Positions 45,875 to 53,008 of a stretch of 64,000 nt of DNA are shown here, one piece after another. Source of the stretch: Crossiella sp. SN42 (lineage in GTDB: Bacteria > Actinomycetota > Actinomycetes > Mycobacteriales > Pseudonocardiaceae). The translations under genes and the position numbers were made by a program. The stretch is taken from assembly GCF_023897065.1 (NCBI RefSeq), contig NZ_JAMHIV010000014.1, positions 1-64,000 on the forward strand, read 5' to 3'. The first letter of the stretch is position 1. Each line of letters begins with the position of its first letter. The notes under the pieces are model-generated. The model did not search any database. It was not told the DNA's origin and saw only the letters and a program-made list of their open reading frames with translations.

Positions 45875-45967
45875 TTACGGGTTCAGGCGCGCGGTGCAGC
45901 TGGGGCAGATCGCCGCGCCGTCGGGCAGCGGGTTGCCGCAGTAGGGGCACAGGCCGGTGGAGTTCAT
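45875..45967 (-). CDS. 30-residue zinc-ribbon protein
   Basis: Micro-ORF of 30 aa with two knuckles, CPYC and CPSC, separated by 10 residues: a minimal rubredoxin-like zinc ribbon. Its ATG overlaps the stop of the FtsK-like gene (ATGA), which supports real translation. Such tiny zinc ribbons accompany AICE transfer operons; role unknown. Confidence 0.65.
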   Translation of the reverse strand: MNSTGLCPYCGNPLPDGAAICPSCTARLNP

Positions 45968-47331
45968 GACACCGCCCGCAGTTGGGTGCCCGAGCGGATG
46001 AAGTCCACGAGCTCGTCCAGTTCGGCATCGCTGGTGTAGGCGAAGCGGACCCGGATCGGGGTGCGGGTGCGCTCGTGGATGTAGAAGCCGATACCGGCTG
46101 TTTCGGGCACGGCCGGGATCTGGTCGGCGATCGCTCCGCGGGCACGAGCGTCCGAGCCCAGCAGCATGTCCGGGTGGGTCGCCGAGGTCACGCGCAGACA
46201 GGTCCGGTTGGGGAACAGGTCCCGGATCTCTACGACGTCCTTGGACGGTTCCTGGACGTAGGCGTCCACGGAGTGGTGGGTGGCGCGGCCCATGGAGGTG
46301 ATCTGCGCCAGGTAGCCGGTGATCTCCCGGGCGCGTGCCGGGTCGTAGGCCATCAGGGTGCCGATCTCATCGACGATGAGGTAGTTGAGCGGGAACTCCT
46401 TGGAGATCGGCACCTTGCGCACCTTGGCGCGTTGCATCCGGGCCTGGGTCTTCTTCATGTCCTGGACGAAGGCTTCCAGCAGTTCGGCGCAGTCCTCAGG
46501 GTTGTCGGCGTAGCGGCCAGGGCCGACCAGCATGCGCAGCCACGCGAACTCCAGTTGCTTGGGATCGCAGACCCACAGGCGGACCAGGCCGTCCCGGATC
46601 ATCGGGGCCATGGAGCGCAGCTTCGCTGCGGCGATGCTGTTCTTGCCCGCGCCGGTCGCACCGCCGTTGAGGGAGTGCGTGCCGTCGACCTGCTGGTAGA
46701 AGTCCTCCCCGAACTCGTCCTCACCGACATACAGCGCCCGCGGGTCGACCTCGGAGGAGTCCCGGGGCATGTCCGGGGCCGGGATCGGGTAGGTGAAGGG
46801 CTCGTTGCGCTGGATGATCAGCGCCAGCAAGCCCGGCTTGACGTGCTCCAGGGCGACCCGCACCACCTTCAGCGACTCGGCCAGATGCTCCAGCTTGGCC
46901 GTGAAGTCACTGACGGCCTGGCCCTTGACCAGCCGCACGTAGGCGGTGTCAATGGAGGGGCTGTAGCAGCGCAGGCGTACCACCCGGGGGTAGAGGGTGG
47001 CGCCGGTGCGGCGGTGCTCCTTGTACAGCCCGCAGGCGTCCATCAGGTCCCGCCAGCGGCGGCCGACGAACTCACCGAGCCAGCGCCGCCGCCAGGCCCG
47101 CAGCACCGGAGCGGCGTAGGCGTCGAAGGAACCGGGGTGCGCCCGGTACCACCCCGCCAGGCCCACGCCCACCGAGGCCGCGGCGATCCCGGTGGGGGTG
47201 TAGCCGAAGTGGGCGCAGGAGGCCGCAACCGCACCCGGTGCCGCGAGTGCGCCGGGGTGGCGGGCCAGCCACAGGGCGGCCTTGAACTCCGCGCCGGTGG
47301 TGCGTTTGGTCTTGTCGGTCTTGCGGGTCAT
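45964..47331 (-). CDS. FtsK/SpoIIIE (TraB-like) DNA translocase of the AICE
   Basis: Hexameric DNA pump (455 aa) that moves double-stranded element DNA to the recipient during mycelial conjugation. Hydrophobic N-terminal segments around 25-65 are followed by the motor domain. The P-loop is GATGAGKNS, with Asn after the lysine where Ser/Thr is canonical; Walker B is NYLIVDEIGTL, and CDPKQLEFAW is a family feature. The C-terminal part may read element-specific sites. The ATG at 47331 gives the first charged residues MTRKTDKTKR. Confidence 0.88.
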   Translation of the reverse strand: MTRKTDKTKRTTGAEFKAALWLARHPGALAAPGAVAASCAHFGYTPTGIAAASVGVGLAGWYRAHPGSFDAYAAPVLRAWRRRWLGEFVGRRWRDLMDACGLYKEHRRTGATLYPRVVRLRCYSPSIDTAYVRLVKGQAVSDFTAKLEHLAESLKVVRVALEHVKPGLLALIIQRNEPFTYPIPAPDMPRDSSEVDPRALYVGEDEFGEDFYQQVDGTHSLNGGATGAGKNSIAAAKLRSMAPMIRDGLVRLWVCDPKQLEFAWLRMLVGPGRYADNPEDCAELLEAFVQDMKKTQARMQRAKVRKVPISKEFPLNYLIVDEIGTLMAYDPARAREITGYLAQITSMGRATHHSVDAYVQEPSKDVVEIRDLFPNRTCLRVTSATHPDMLLGSDARARGAIADQIPAVPETAGIGFYIHERTRTPIRVRFAYTSDAELDELVDFIRSGTQLRAVS

Positions 47332-47336
47332 CCAGA

Positions 47337-47492
47337 TCACCTGACCTTCCGGGCGCGGGAGGCCCCCGCGCAGAGCAGCAGCAGGAAGCCCAGGCCCAGC
47401 AGCGGGGCGAGGGTGGGGGCAAGCAGCGATGCGGACAGCACCGCGAACAGCAGCCAGCAACCGGCCGACACGGCCGTCCGCTCACTGAACAT
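47337..47492 (-). CDS. Small AICE membrane protein
   Basis: 51-aa protein with one long or two close hydrophobic helices (about 10-45) and a basic end (ASRARKVR). It ends 5 nt before the translocase start, so it belongs to the transfer operon. AGAGGTG lies 8 nt upstream of its ATG. Confidence 0.6.
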   Translation of the reverse strand: MFSERTAVSAGCWLLFAVLSASLLAPTLAPLLGLGFLLLLCAGASRARKVR

Positions 47493-47522
47493 GACGAACA
47501 CCTCTCTGGATGGGGATGGAAA

Positions 47523-47561
47523 GCGGCCGACCACCACGGAAATTCAGTGATGGTCGGCCGC
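47523..47561. repeat. Perfect 11-bp inverted repeat in the transfer operon
   Basis: GCGGCCGACCA and TGGTCGGCCGC separated by 17 nt, between two small minus-strand genes. Could be an operator or an attenuating hairpin ahead of the translocase genes; there is no U-run for termination. Confidence 0.6.
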
Positions 47562-47581
47562 CGTAGGGGAAAACTGGTTCG

Positions 47582-47764
47582 CTATCGGGGGAGCTGGTTT
47601 CGGGCGTAGGAGGTGGACACCGTCAAGGTGGCCACCGACCGGGCGAACGCGTCGTGAAACTTCTTGAACTGCGCCCGGCGCACCGGAATCCCGGTGATCG
47701 CGGTACGGAGCTGTTTCATGGCCTTGTCCACGTTGGCGAGGCGGACGTCAAGCTGATGGGACAT
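47582..47764 (-). CDS. AICE hypothetical protein
   Basis: 60-aa basic helical protein (VRLANVDKAMKQLRTAITG ... FKKFHDAFARSV). Encoded 3 nt downstream of another small helical protein; nothing similar was recognised. Confidence 0.5.
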   Translation of the reverse strand: MSHQLDVRLANVDKAMKQLRTAITGIPVRRAQFKKFHDAFARSVATLTVSTSYARNQLPR

Positions 47765-47767
47765 CGG

Positions 47768-48034
47768 CTATACTCTCCAGTCGCGGGAGATCAGTTCGGA
47801 TTCGTATGTCATGGCGTGTGCCTTCAGTTCCTCCAGTTCCGCGCACGCCTTCTTGTACATGCCCTTCAGTTCATCCGGGGTCGCGTTACGCCATGCGCCC
47901 TGCGTTCGGACCCGGGGGCGCATCTTGTCAATCATCTTCTTCAGTTCGATCAGCTGCTCGAACGCGAAATCGAGTGCCTGGACGAACTCGCCGTAGCGCT
48001 GTCGGGCGCGAGCGTTGATTGCGGCAACTTGCAT
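47768..48034 (-). CDS. AICE hypothetical helical protein
   Basis: 88-aa protein, mostly helical and charged, with a probable coiled coil (EFVQALDFAFEQLIELKKMIDKM and LKGMYKKACAELEELKAHAM). Function unknown; consecutive with the 60-aa gene. Confidence 0.55.
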   Translation of the reverse strand: MQVAAINARARQRYGEFVQALDFAFEQLIELKKMIDKMRPRVRTQGAWRNATPDELKGMYKKACAELEELKAHAMTYESELISRDWRV

Positions 48035-48060
48035 TGATGGTCACCATTCCTGGTTGTGGG

Positions 48061-48456
48061 TTATGCGGGATAGCGGGTGCTGATTGCGGGGTTTCGGCGC
48101 AGCGTGGCCTCCCAGCTGGCCAGCCGCCGCCGGGTGGCCGAGGGCACGAGCACGGGCGCGCCCTGGCTGGTGACCGCACCGCAGCTCAGCGGCCGATCGG
48201 TGCCGAGGCCGACCAGGCCCCGGGCCAGCAGCTGGGTTACGGTGTCGGCCTCCCACCGGGTGGCGGGCCGGGTGGTGATCTGCCCGACCATGCGGTGAAC
48301 GCGGCGGTTGCGGCCGACGACGGCGTATCCCCGATCGCTGATCGCGCGTGACAGCACCGCCACCACCGCCCCGAGATCGTTGACCGCGACCCGGGACTCA
48401 GGTGCCGATTTCTGTTGCGGGGCAACGGGATTGCCGAACAGATCGACCTCAGTCAT
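48061..48456 (-). CDS. AICE hypothetical protein
   Basis: 131-aa protein starting MTEVDLFGNPVAP. The central part (RAISDRGYAVVGRNRRVHRMVGQIT ... WEADTVTQLLARGLV) looks like a winged-helix or replication-accessory type fold common on AICEs. The ATG at 48456 overlaps the upstream gene by 4 nt. Confidence 0.55.
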   Translation of the reverse strand: MTEVDLFGNPVAPQQKSAPESRVAVNDLGAVVAVLSRAISDRGYAVVGRNRRVHRMVGQITTRPATRWEADTVTQLLARGLVGLGTDRPLSCGAVTSQGAPVLVPSATRRRLASWEATLRRNPAISTRYPA

Positions 48457-48683
48457 GACGCCGCTCGTTCTGCTACCCATTCCCGAAGCTCACCCGGTGA
48501 CATGGACGCGATCGTGTTGTACTTGGCCAGGTTGTCCTCGAACCGCTTTCTGATGATGGGATCGGAGACATGCGGCCAGTCGTGGGCCAGTATCGACATG
48601 CCCGCCGACAGGACGCCGAACGTGTATGCCAGTGCGGTGACGTATCGTTCAGACTCGGATGCGGGCCACGAGATTCCGGTCAT
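48453..48683 (-). CDS. AICE hypothetical protein
   Basis: 76-aa protein (MTGISWPASESERYVTALAY ... DPIIRKRFEDNLAKYNTIASM). GGGAGC lies ahead of its ATG. First gene of the small-gene cluster leading to the transfer operon, downstream of a repeat-rich control region. Confidence 0.55.
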   Translation of the reverse strand: MTGISWPASESERYVTALAYTFGVLSAGMSILAHDWPHVSDPIIRKRFEDNLAKYNTIASMSPGELREWVAERAAS

Positions 48684-48722
48684 GATCGTGCTCCCTTTCT
48701 GGGGTGCGGAAACCTAGGCGAA

Positions 48723-48798
48723 CCCCGGTTAGGCATGGGCGCGAAACCGGGGATCACCTACATTTCCGGTGTGCGAATTGCACCGGATTTAGGCATGG
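48723..48798. repeat. Clustered inverted and direct repeats (control or origin region)
   Basis: Contains CCCCGGTT (48723-48730) with AACCGGGG (48745-48752), TCCGGTG (48765-48771) with CACCGGA (48781-48787), and the decamer TTAGGCATGG repeated directly at 48729 and 48789, exactly 60 bp apart. It lies in a gene-free interval between two minus-strand genes. Confidence 0.65.
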
Positions 48799-48889
48799 CT
48801 CGACTCACTATGTAATTCACAAAGAACAGGCAGCCCACGTACTCGGCTTAGAAAGCAGGAATCAGCAGGTGATGTGTGACGGGGGTGGA

Positions 48890-49282
48890 TCAGGCTGCGG
48901 TGGGGACCGATTCGGTCCGCACGACCGGCTTGAGGCCATCGGCCTTGAACCACAGGCCCGAGGCAGTGATCACGCCATTCTCGTTGCGCATCTCGTAGGT
49001 GTTGACCACCGCGTTGACCAGTTCCACATAGGAGCCTTCCTCGAACCCGGGGCCGGGGTCGCCGGGAAGGTTGACCTTGATCTCTTCGCCCTTGGCGGTG
49101 CGGCGGCCCTCGGCCGGGCGCGGCTTGGCGAAGAGAACCACGGTGTACTGCTCGATCCCGGTCCGGCGGTCGACCACGGGGGTCATGACGCCGTTGTCCA
49201 GCTCCTTCAGCTTCACGGTGGGGGACTCGGTGATCATCAGGCGGTGACCGCCGAAGTTCACAGGCAGGTCCTGAAGCGCCAT
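48890..49282 (-). CDS. AICE hypothetical protein (beta-rich)
   Basis: 130-aa protein of a type regularly found near the FtsK-like gene on actinomycete elements. It has beta-strand-rich stretches (YTVVLFAKPRPAEGR, EEIKVNLPGDPGPGFEEGSYVELVNAVVNTYEM) reminiscent of OB-fold single-strand-binding proteins, but no defining motif. The ATG is 134 bp from the divergent GntR gene and shares its operator region. Confidence 0.6.
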   Translation of the reverse strand: MALQDLPVNFGGHRLMITESPTVKLKELDNGVMTPVVDRRTGIEQYTVVLFAKPRPAEGRRTAKGEEIKVNLPGDPGPGFEEGSYVELVNAVVNTYEMRNENGVITASGLWFKADGLKPVVRTESVPTAA

Positions 49283-49333
49283 GTCGGCTCCTTGGTTTCA
49301 GCCCCGCAGGGCAGCGGGTCTATCAGGTAGTCC

Positions 49334-49361
49334 CACTGTATCTGATAGAGTTGCGACAGTG
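49334..49361. promoter_or_regulatory. Candidate KorSA/GntR operator
   Basis: CACTGT ... ACAGTG inverted repeat (6 bp, 16-bp centre) enclosing CTGATA, which also pairs with TATCAG at 49321. A related heptadecamer GATAGAGTTTGCG recurs at 49403-49415, against GATAGAGTTGCG at 49344-49355. Located between the divergent 130-aa gene and the GntR gene. Confidence 0.5.
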
Positions 49362-49416
49362 TCAAGTCCGAACGGGTGACTTTCTGCTATTGCTGCTTTA
49401 GCGATAGAGTTTGCGC

Positions 49417-49776
49417 ATGTCGATCGACCGGTCAGACCCCCGGCCTGCCTACCGTCAGGTTGCTGATGATCTGCGCCAGAAGATCACGGCCGGAGTGCTT
49501 AAGGCCGGTGATCAGCTTCCGTCGCTGAGTCAGCTCATGACCAAGTACGACATCGCGGTGAACACCGCCCGTCAGGCCCTTGGGGTGCTGACAGAGGAAG
49601 GACGGATCGTCGTTCGTCAGGGGCAGGGAGCCTTCGTTCTGGATGGCGCTGCTGACGTTGCCGACGATCCGTCCGGTCCTGAAGTTCTGGAGTTGTTTCG
49701 CTCGCTGAAGGTGGCGGTTGAGGACCTCAGTGCGAGGGTCGCCGCCGTCGAGGACCGACTGTCCGACGAGAAGTGA
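49417..49776 (+). CDS. GntR family repressor (KorSA-like)
   Basis: DNA-binding protein (119 aa) with a GntR winged helix (PAYRQVADDLRQKITAGVLKAGDQLPS ... MTKYDIAVNTARQALGVLTEEGRI-VVRQGQGAFV). There is no ligand domain, only a short coiled tail (LKVAVEDLSARVAAVEDRL). This is the KorSA/TraR-type regulator that keeps AICE excision and transfer genes silent. The ATG at 49417 is preferred to the TTG at 49411. It is divergent from the minus-strand element operon. Confidence 0.85.
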   Translation: MSIDRSDPRPAYRQVADDLRQKITAGVLKAGDQLPSLSQLMTKYDIAVNTARQALGVLTEEGRIVVRQGQGAFVLDGAADVADDPSGPEVLELFRSLKVAVEDLSARVAAVEDRLSDEK

Positions 49777-49894
49777 GCTGACGCTCTACCTCGGTCAACC
49801 GGCTGTTCAGGTCTGCGAGCTGAGTGGACAGGCCCGCCGCGAGCGAGCGCAGCTCACGCCACTCTGCGGGGGTGAGCACCATCTTGTCCTGCAT
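49727..49894 (-). CDS. Possible small coiled-coil protein
   Basis: 55-aa frame: MQDKMVLTPAEWRELRSL followed by a heptad-like helix (GLSTQLADLNSRLTEVERQL) and a basic tail. It overlaps the end of the GntR gene on the other strand by 50 bp. The codon pattern and the PAEWRELRSL start resemble small AICE proteins; the SD is weak. Confidence 0.4.
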   Translation of the reverse strand: MQDKMVLTPAEWRELRSLAAGLSTQLADLNSRLTEVERQLTSRRTVGPRRRRPSH

Positions 49895-49958
49895 AACTCT
49901 CAGGCTCCCCTCTCGCGGACCACGCGAATCCGGTCGAACTCGGGCGTAGCTGAGGTCT

Positions 49959-50048
49959 TCATAGGCGGTCCCACAGTGCGGCCCAGGCCCACGCGACCAC
50001 GATGCCGCCTGCCGCGCCGATGATCACGGCGCAGATGACTTCGAACAT
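49959..50048 (-). CDS. 29-residue single-helix membrane protein
   Basis: Micro-ORF with a very strong AGGAGG 6 nt before its ATG. It encodes MFEVICAVIIGAAGGIVVAW plus a short amphipathic end. Too short for routine calling; the SD and the position in a run of small minus-strand genes support it. Confidence 0.55.
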   Translation of the reverse strand: MFEVICAVIIGAAGGIVVAWAWAALWDRL

Positions 50049-50066
50049 TCCGCACCTCCTAGGTGG

Positions 50067-50375
50067 CTATCGCTGCTCGCGGGTCCACGCCCCGCCGGCC
50101 GAGTTCTCGCCTGTTCCGGTGGGCTGGTCTGCCGTCGGCTCGACCGCTTTGGCGGAGGCCGGAGTCAGCTCTTGCTCTGGCCCGGCCACCACATCCCGGA
50201 AACGGGCGAGCCCCAGCAACGTCAGGCAGAACAGCACCGGTCCCTCAGTGGTGCCGATCTCGACCATGATGTGCCCGGAATCGGTGTCACCCCAAGCAGA
50301 TAGCTGTGCGCTCGATGTCAGTCGAACTACGCGGATCGGCTGGACCGGACCAATGCCGAAGTCGCTTCCGGTCAC
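50067..50375 (-). CDS. AICE hypothetical protein
   Basis: 102-aa protein with a conserved-looking centre (SGHIMVEIGTTEGPVLFCLTLLGLARFRDVV) and a disordered tail. It overlaps the upstream gene by 4 nt. Function unknown. Confidence 0.5.
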   Translation of the reverse strand: MTGSDFGIGPVQPIRVVRLTSSAQLSAWGDTDSGHIMVEIGTTEGPVLFCLTLLGLARFRDVVAGPEQELTPASAKAVEPTADQPTGTGENSAGGAWTREQR

Positions 50376-50656
50376 CGCTGGTCACCTCGATCCGAAGCTT
50401 CGCGCATTGCGTGCCGCGGTCCAGCCGGAAGAGCACGCTCAGACAGGGAGTCGCAGCGCTCCGCGAACGCCGCTGCTGCAACAGCCAGCTGGCGGGCGAA
50501 GTTGGCCGCCAGTTCGAGGCCGTCTGAACGACCAGCGACCTGAATCGCGATGCGGGAGTAGCCGTCATCGGCGACCAGTGACGGATGTCCAGTCGCGTGT
50601 TCAACCATGCTGGCCGAAGCGTCCTCCTCCGGTTGCACCAGTACGTAGATCCCCAT
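50372..50656 (-). CDS. AICE hypothetical protein
   Basis: 94-aa protein (MGIYVLVQPEEDASASMVEH ... LELAANFARQLAVAAAAFAERC). The ATG at 50656 was chosen because AGGAGG sits 5 nt upstream. It is divergent from the HTH/TPR regulator gene, with three CCAATA half-sites between them. Confidence 0.55.
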   Translation of the reverse strand: MGIYVLVQPEEDASASMVEHATGHPSLVADDGYSRIAIQVAGRSDGLELAANFARQLAVAAAAFAERCDSLSERALPAGPRHAMREASDRGDQR

Positions 50657-50718
50657 CCCGTCCTCCTGATCGACAGCGGTCCCACCAACAACCACGGTGA
50701 CGGCGAAAAGGCGACCAA

Positions 50719-50758
50719 CCAATATCAACTTGCGATGCGGATATTGGTGCCGCCAATA
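50719..50758. promoter_or_regulatory. CCAATA operator cluster between divergent genes
   Basis: Perfect inverted repeat CCAATATC (50719-50726) with GATATTGG (50740-50747), and a third half-site CCAATA at 50753-50758 that also pairs with TATTGG (5-nt loop). A TACACT hexamer (50787-50792) downstream could be the -10 of the plus-strand regulator gene. Confidence 0.5.
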
Positions 50759-50833
50759 CCCGCAGATCAGCCGGTAATGGAGCGGCTACACTAGGTGTGA
50801 TCAGGCCATACGGGGGAGACATCGGGGGGCCAG

Positions 50834-52384
50834 GTGAGCACCGTTCGCAAGCGCTGCCGGACCTGTTCCGCTCTGCTTGCGCGAGATCACCGGGGAACGC
50901 AGTGCAGTCCGTGTACTTCGGCCACGATCCAGCGTGGCACCGCGCCCACAATGCCCGCCGAGTTCTGGAACCAGCCAGCTATCCAGGACGCGGCCCACGC
51001 GCGGCATATTGGTCAACTCATCCACGCGTATCGGCGGGCGCACCAGCCAGTGCTGACCCAGGCGATAGTTGCCGGATGGCTGGGGCTGACTCAGGGACAC
51101 CTGAGCGTGATCGAGCGCAGTGCCCAGCCGGAGACCGACCTTGAGCGGCTTGAACGATGGTGTGACGCACTGCACATGCCTGCGCGGTTGCGCTGGTTCC
51201 GAGGTCCGACGAGTGGCGACGTCGCCGAAGACGCCGTTGATGATCAACAGAAAACTCTTGCGCAGCTTGGACTTACCTATGCCGCCTCTCTGCCTACTAC
51301 CGTGGACGTGGTAGCCGAGCTAGGGAGGCACGACATGGAGCGAAGGCGTTTTCTCACCAGCGCTGCGTTCGCCGTCGCGGCATCAGTAGCACCTAGCCGT
51401 GACTGGCTGCTGGCCACGTTGGACGAGATCGATGCGGCCCGCAGCCGGACCGGTACCGGCACGATCAGCACCGAGCAGGTTGACGCGATCCGCAGGACCT
51501 TCGGCGTCTTCCAGGAGCTGGACGTCATGCGTGGCGGGGGCCACGCCCGAGCCCAACTCGCCGCCTACCTGACCGAGCACGTTGTCCCGCTGCTCCGGTC
51601 GAACGACCCGGACACCGAGGCCGGACGCGCCCTGTTCGAGGCCGCAGCAGAACAGCTCTACTTGCTGGGCTGGATGGCCTTCGACAACGGCGAACACGCC
51701 ATCGCACAGCGGTATCTCATCCAGTCGCTTCGACTTGCCCAAGCCGCCAAGAACACAGAGTTGGGCGCCCACGTGCTGGCCGGTCTCTCCGACCAGGCCA
51801 CACTGACCGGCCATCCAGACCAGGGGGTGCAGCTAGCCCGAGCTGGCCGCGCCGGGTTGCAGAACGGGTACTCGCCAGCCTGCCTTGCCGACCTCTACGC
51901 CCTCCAGGCCCGAGCCGAGGCGGCCATGGGTGACGGGAAGTCCGCCGCACTCAACGTGCACCTGTCGGAGAAGGCGTTCGAGAGCATCGACCCGGAGAAC
52001 GAACCCGAGTGGGCGCGCTTCATCGATGTCGCCTACCTCAACGGCGAGTACGCGCACGCGTTCCGCGACCTCAAGCGACCCAACGAAGCTGCCCAGTTCG
52101 CCCGCCTGTCCGTCGCCGAGGCGGAACGGCAGAACCGTGCTCGCCGCGGATCGCTCGCCCAAGCCGCACTTGCCCGTGCCGCTCTGGACGATCACGATCT
52201 GACCGCCGCCGCGTCTGCTGGTCTGGCAGCCGCGAAGCTGGCCGCCACGGTGAAGTCATCCCGATCCGTCGAGGCGGTCACCGACCTGCGCGTGCGGATG
52301 CGGGACCACAGCGGATCACCATCCGTCCGGGAGTTCCTGGACGTCTCCGGGGCGCTCATGCCAGCGATGAGTTCCCGGGCCTGA
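50834..52384 (+). CDS. Zinc-ribbon/XRE-HTH/TPR regulator
   Basis: Large regulator (516 aa) of the NsdA-like type. It has an N-terminal CxxC...CxxC ribbon (KRCRTCSALL ... QCSPC), and an XRE-like HTH at about 55-110 (LTQAIVAGWLGLTQGHLSVIE). The linker carries MERRRFLTSAAFAVA, the RR-motif typical of these proteins. A long helical TPR array then runs to the C-terminus. It may sense a signal through the TPRs and control element or host development genes. Third-position bias is weaker than in the chromosome. Divergent from the small-gene operon. Confidence 0.8.
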   Translation: MSTVRKRCRTCSALLARDHRGTQCSPCTSATIQRGTAPTMPAEFWNQPAIQDAAHARHIGQLIHAYRRAHQPVLTQAIVAGWLGLTQGHLSVIERSAQPETDLERLERWCDALHMPARLRWFRGPTSGDVAEDAVDDQQKTLAQLGLTYAASLPTTVDVVAELGRHDMERRRFLTSAAFAVAASVAPSRDWLLATLDEIDAARSRTGTGTISTEQVDAIRRTFGVFQELDVMRGGGHARAQLAAYLTEHVVPLLRSNDPDTEAGRALFEAAAEQLYLLGWMAFDNGEHAIAQRYLIQSLRLAQAAKNTELGAHVLAGLSDQATLTGHPDQGVQLARAGRAGLQNGYSPACLADLYALQARAEAAMGDGKSAALNVHLSEKAFESIDPENEPEWARFIDVAYLNGEYAHAFRDLKRPNEAAQFARLSVAEAERQNRARRGSLAQAALARAALDDHDLTAAASAGLAAAKLAATVKSSRSVEAVTDLRVRMRDHSGSPSVREFLDVSGALMPAMSSRA

Positions 52385-52409
52385 ACCGGCTGCTGGTCGG
52401 TCGCGGTCT

Positions 52410-52811
52410 TCAGCGGCCGACCAGCTCAAGCCCTTCGTGGTCGACGAAGTCGGCGAAGTCCTTGATGTTCAGCGTCGCCAACGGCACCTCGTAGGCCAGG
52501 CAGGCCGCCGCGGTCCAGGTGTCGTTCTGTGGCCGAGGCCGACCGCGCTTCACCGCGGCAGCCGAGATCTCGCCCCACTTCCGCGCGACCAGCGGGGTAC
52601 CGGGAAGGACCACCATCGGCTTCAGCCAGTGCGCCAGCTGATCACGTCGCCGTGGCCCCCACGACCGCAGCTCGACCCACTTGGTCAGTTCGGCCAAAGT
52701 CACGAACGTGATGCACGGCCGGTAGCCAGCAAGCCCCACGGCGGTCGCGGCCGACAGCTCACGCTTGAAGATCAACGATGCGACATCAGTATCGAGAACA
52801 ACCGCGTCCAT
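52410..52811 (-). CDS. VapC-type PIN-domain toxin
   Basis: Probable Mg2+-dependent ribonuclease toxin (133 aa). PIN active-site acids are Asp7 (LDTDVAS), Glu41 (LAELTKW), Asp97 (NDTWTAA) and Asp118 (NIKDFADF). All four are present, so the enzyme looks intact. Encoded 2 nt downstream of a small gene in the antitoxin position. Confidence 0.88.
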   Translation of the reverse strand: MDAVVLDTDVASLIFKRELSAATAVGLAGYRPCITFVTLAELTKWVELRSWGPRRRDQLAHWLKPMVVLPGTPLVARKWGEISAAAVKRGRPRPQNDTWTAAACLAYEVPLATLNIKDFADFVDHEGLELVGR

Positions 52812-52813
52812 GA

Positions 52814-53008
52814 TCAGGCGAGGTTCGCGTTCCGCTCGGCCCGGACCCAGGTCAGGAACTCGGCCAGTTCCGCATCCGTCTCGAAGATGCCCTCACACGC
52901 CAGGTCGTCGACGGAACGGATCGGCTGGACGTCCTTCTCCCTGAACAGTGCCTCAAGCAGGGCAGGTCCTTCCAGACCCTCATGCGAGGCGAACTCAGCA
53001 CTGGCCAT
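52814..53008 (-). CDS. Putative antitoxin partner of the PIN toxin
   Basis: 64-aa acidic protein beginning MASAEFASHEGLEGPALLEAL and ending AELAEFLTWVRAERNANLA. It lacks a recognisable ribbon-helix-helix or AbrB DNA-binding N-terminus, unlike most VapB proteins; the C-terminal half could be the toxin-binding helix. The ATG at 53008 follows GGAGGTG. Antitoxin role inferred from position only. Confidence 0.6.
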   Translation of the reverse strand: MASAEFASHEGLEGPALLEALFREKDVQPIRSVDDLACEGIFETDAELAEFLTWVRAERNANLA

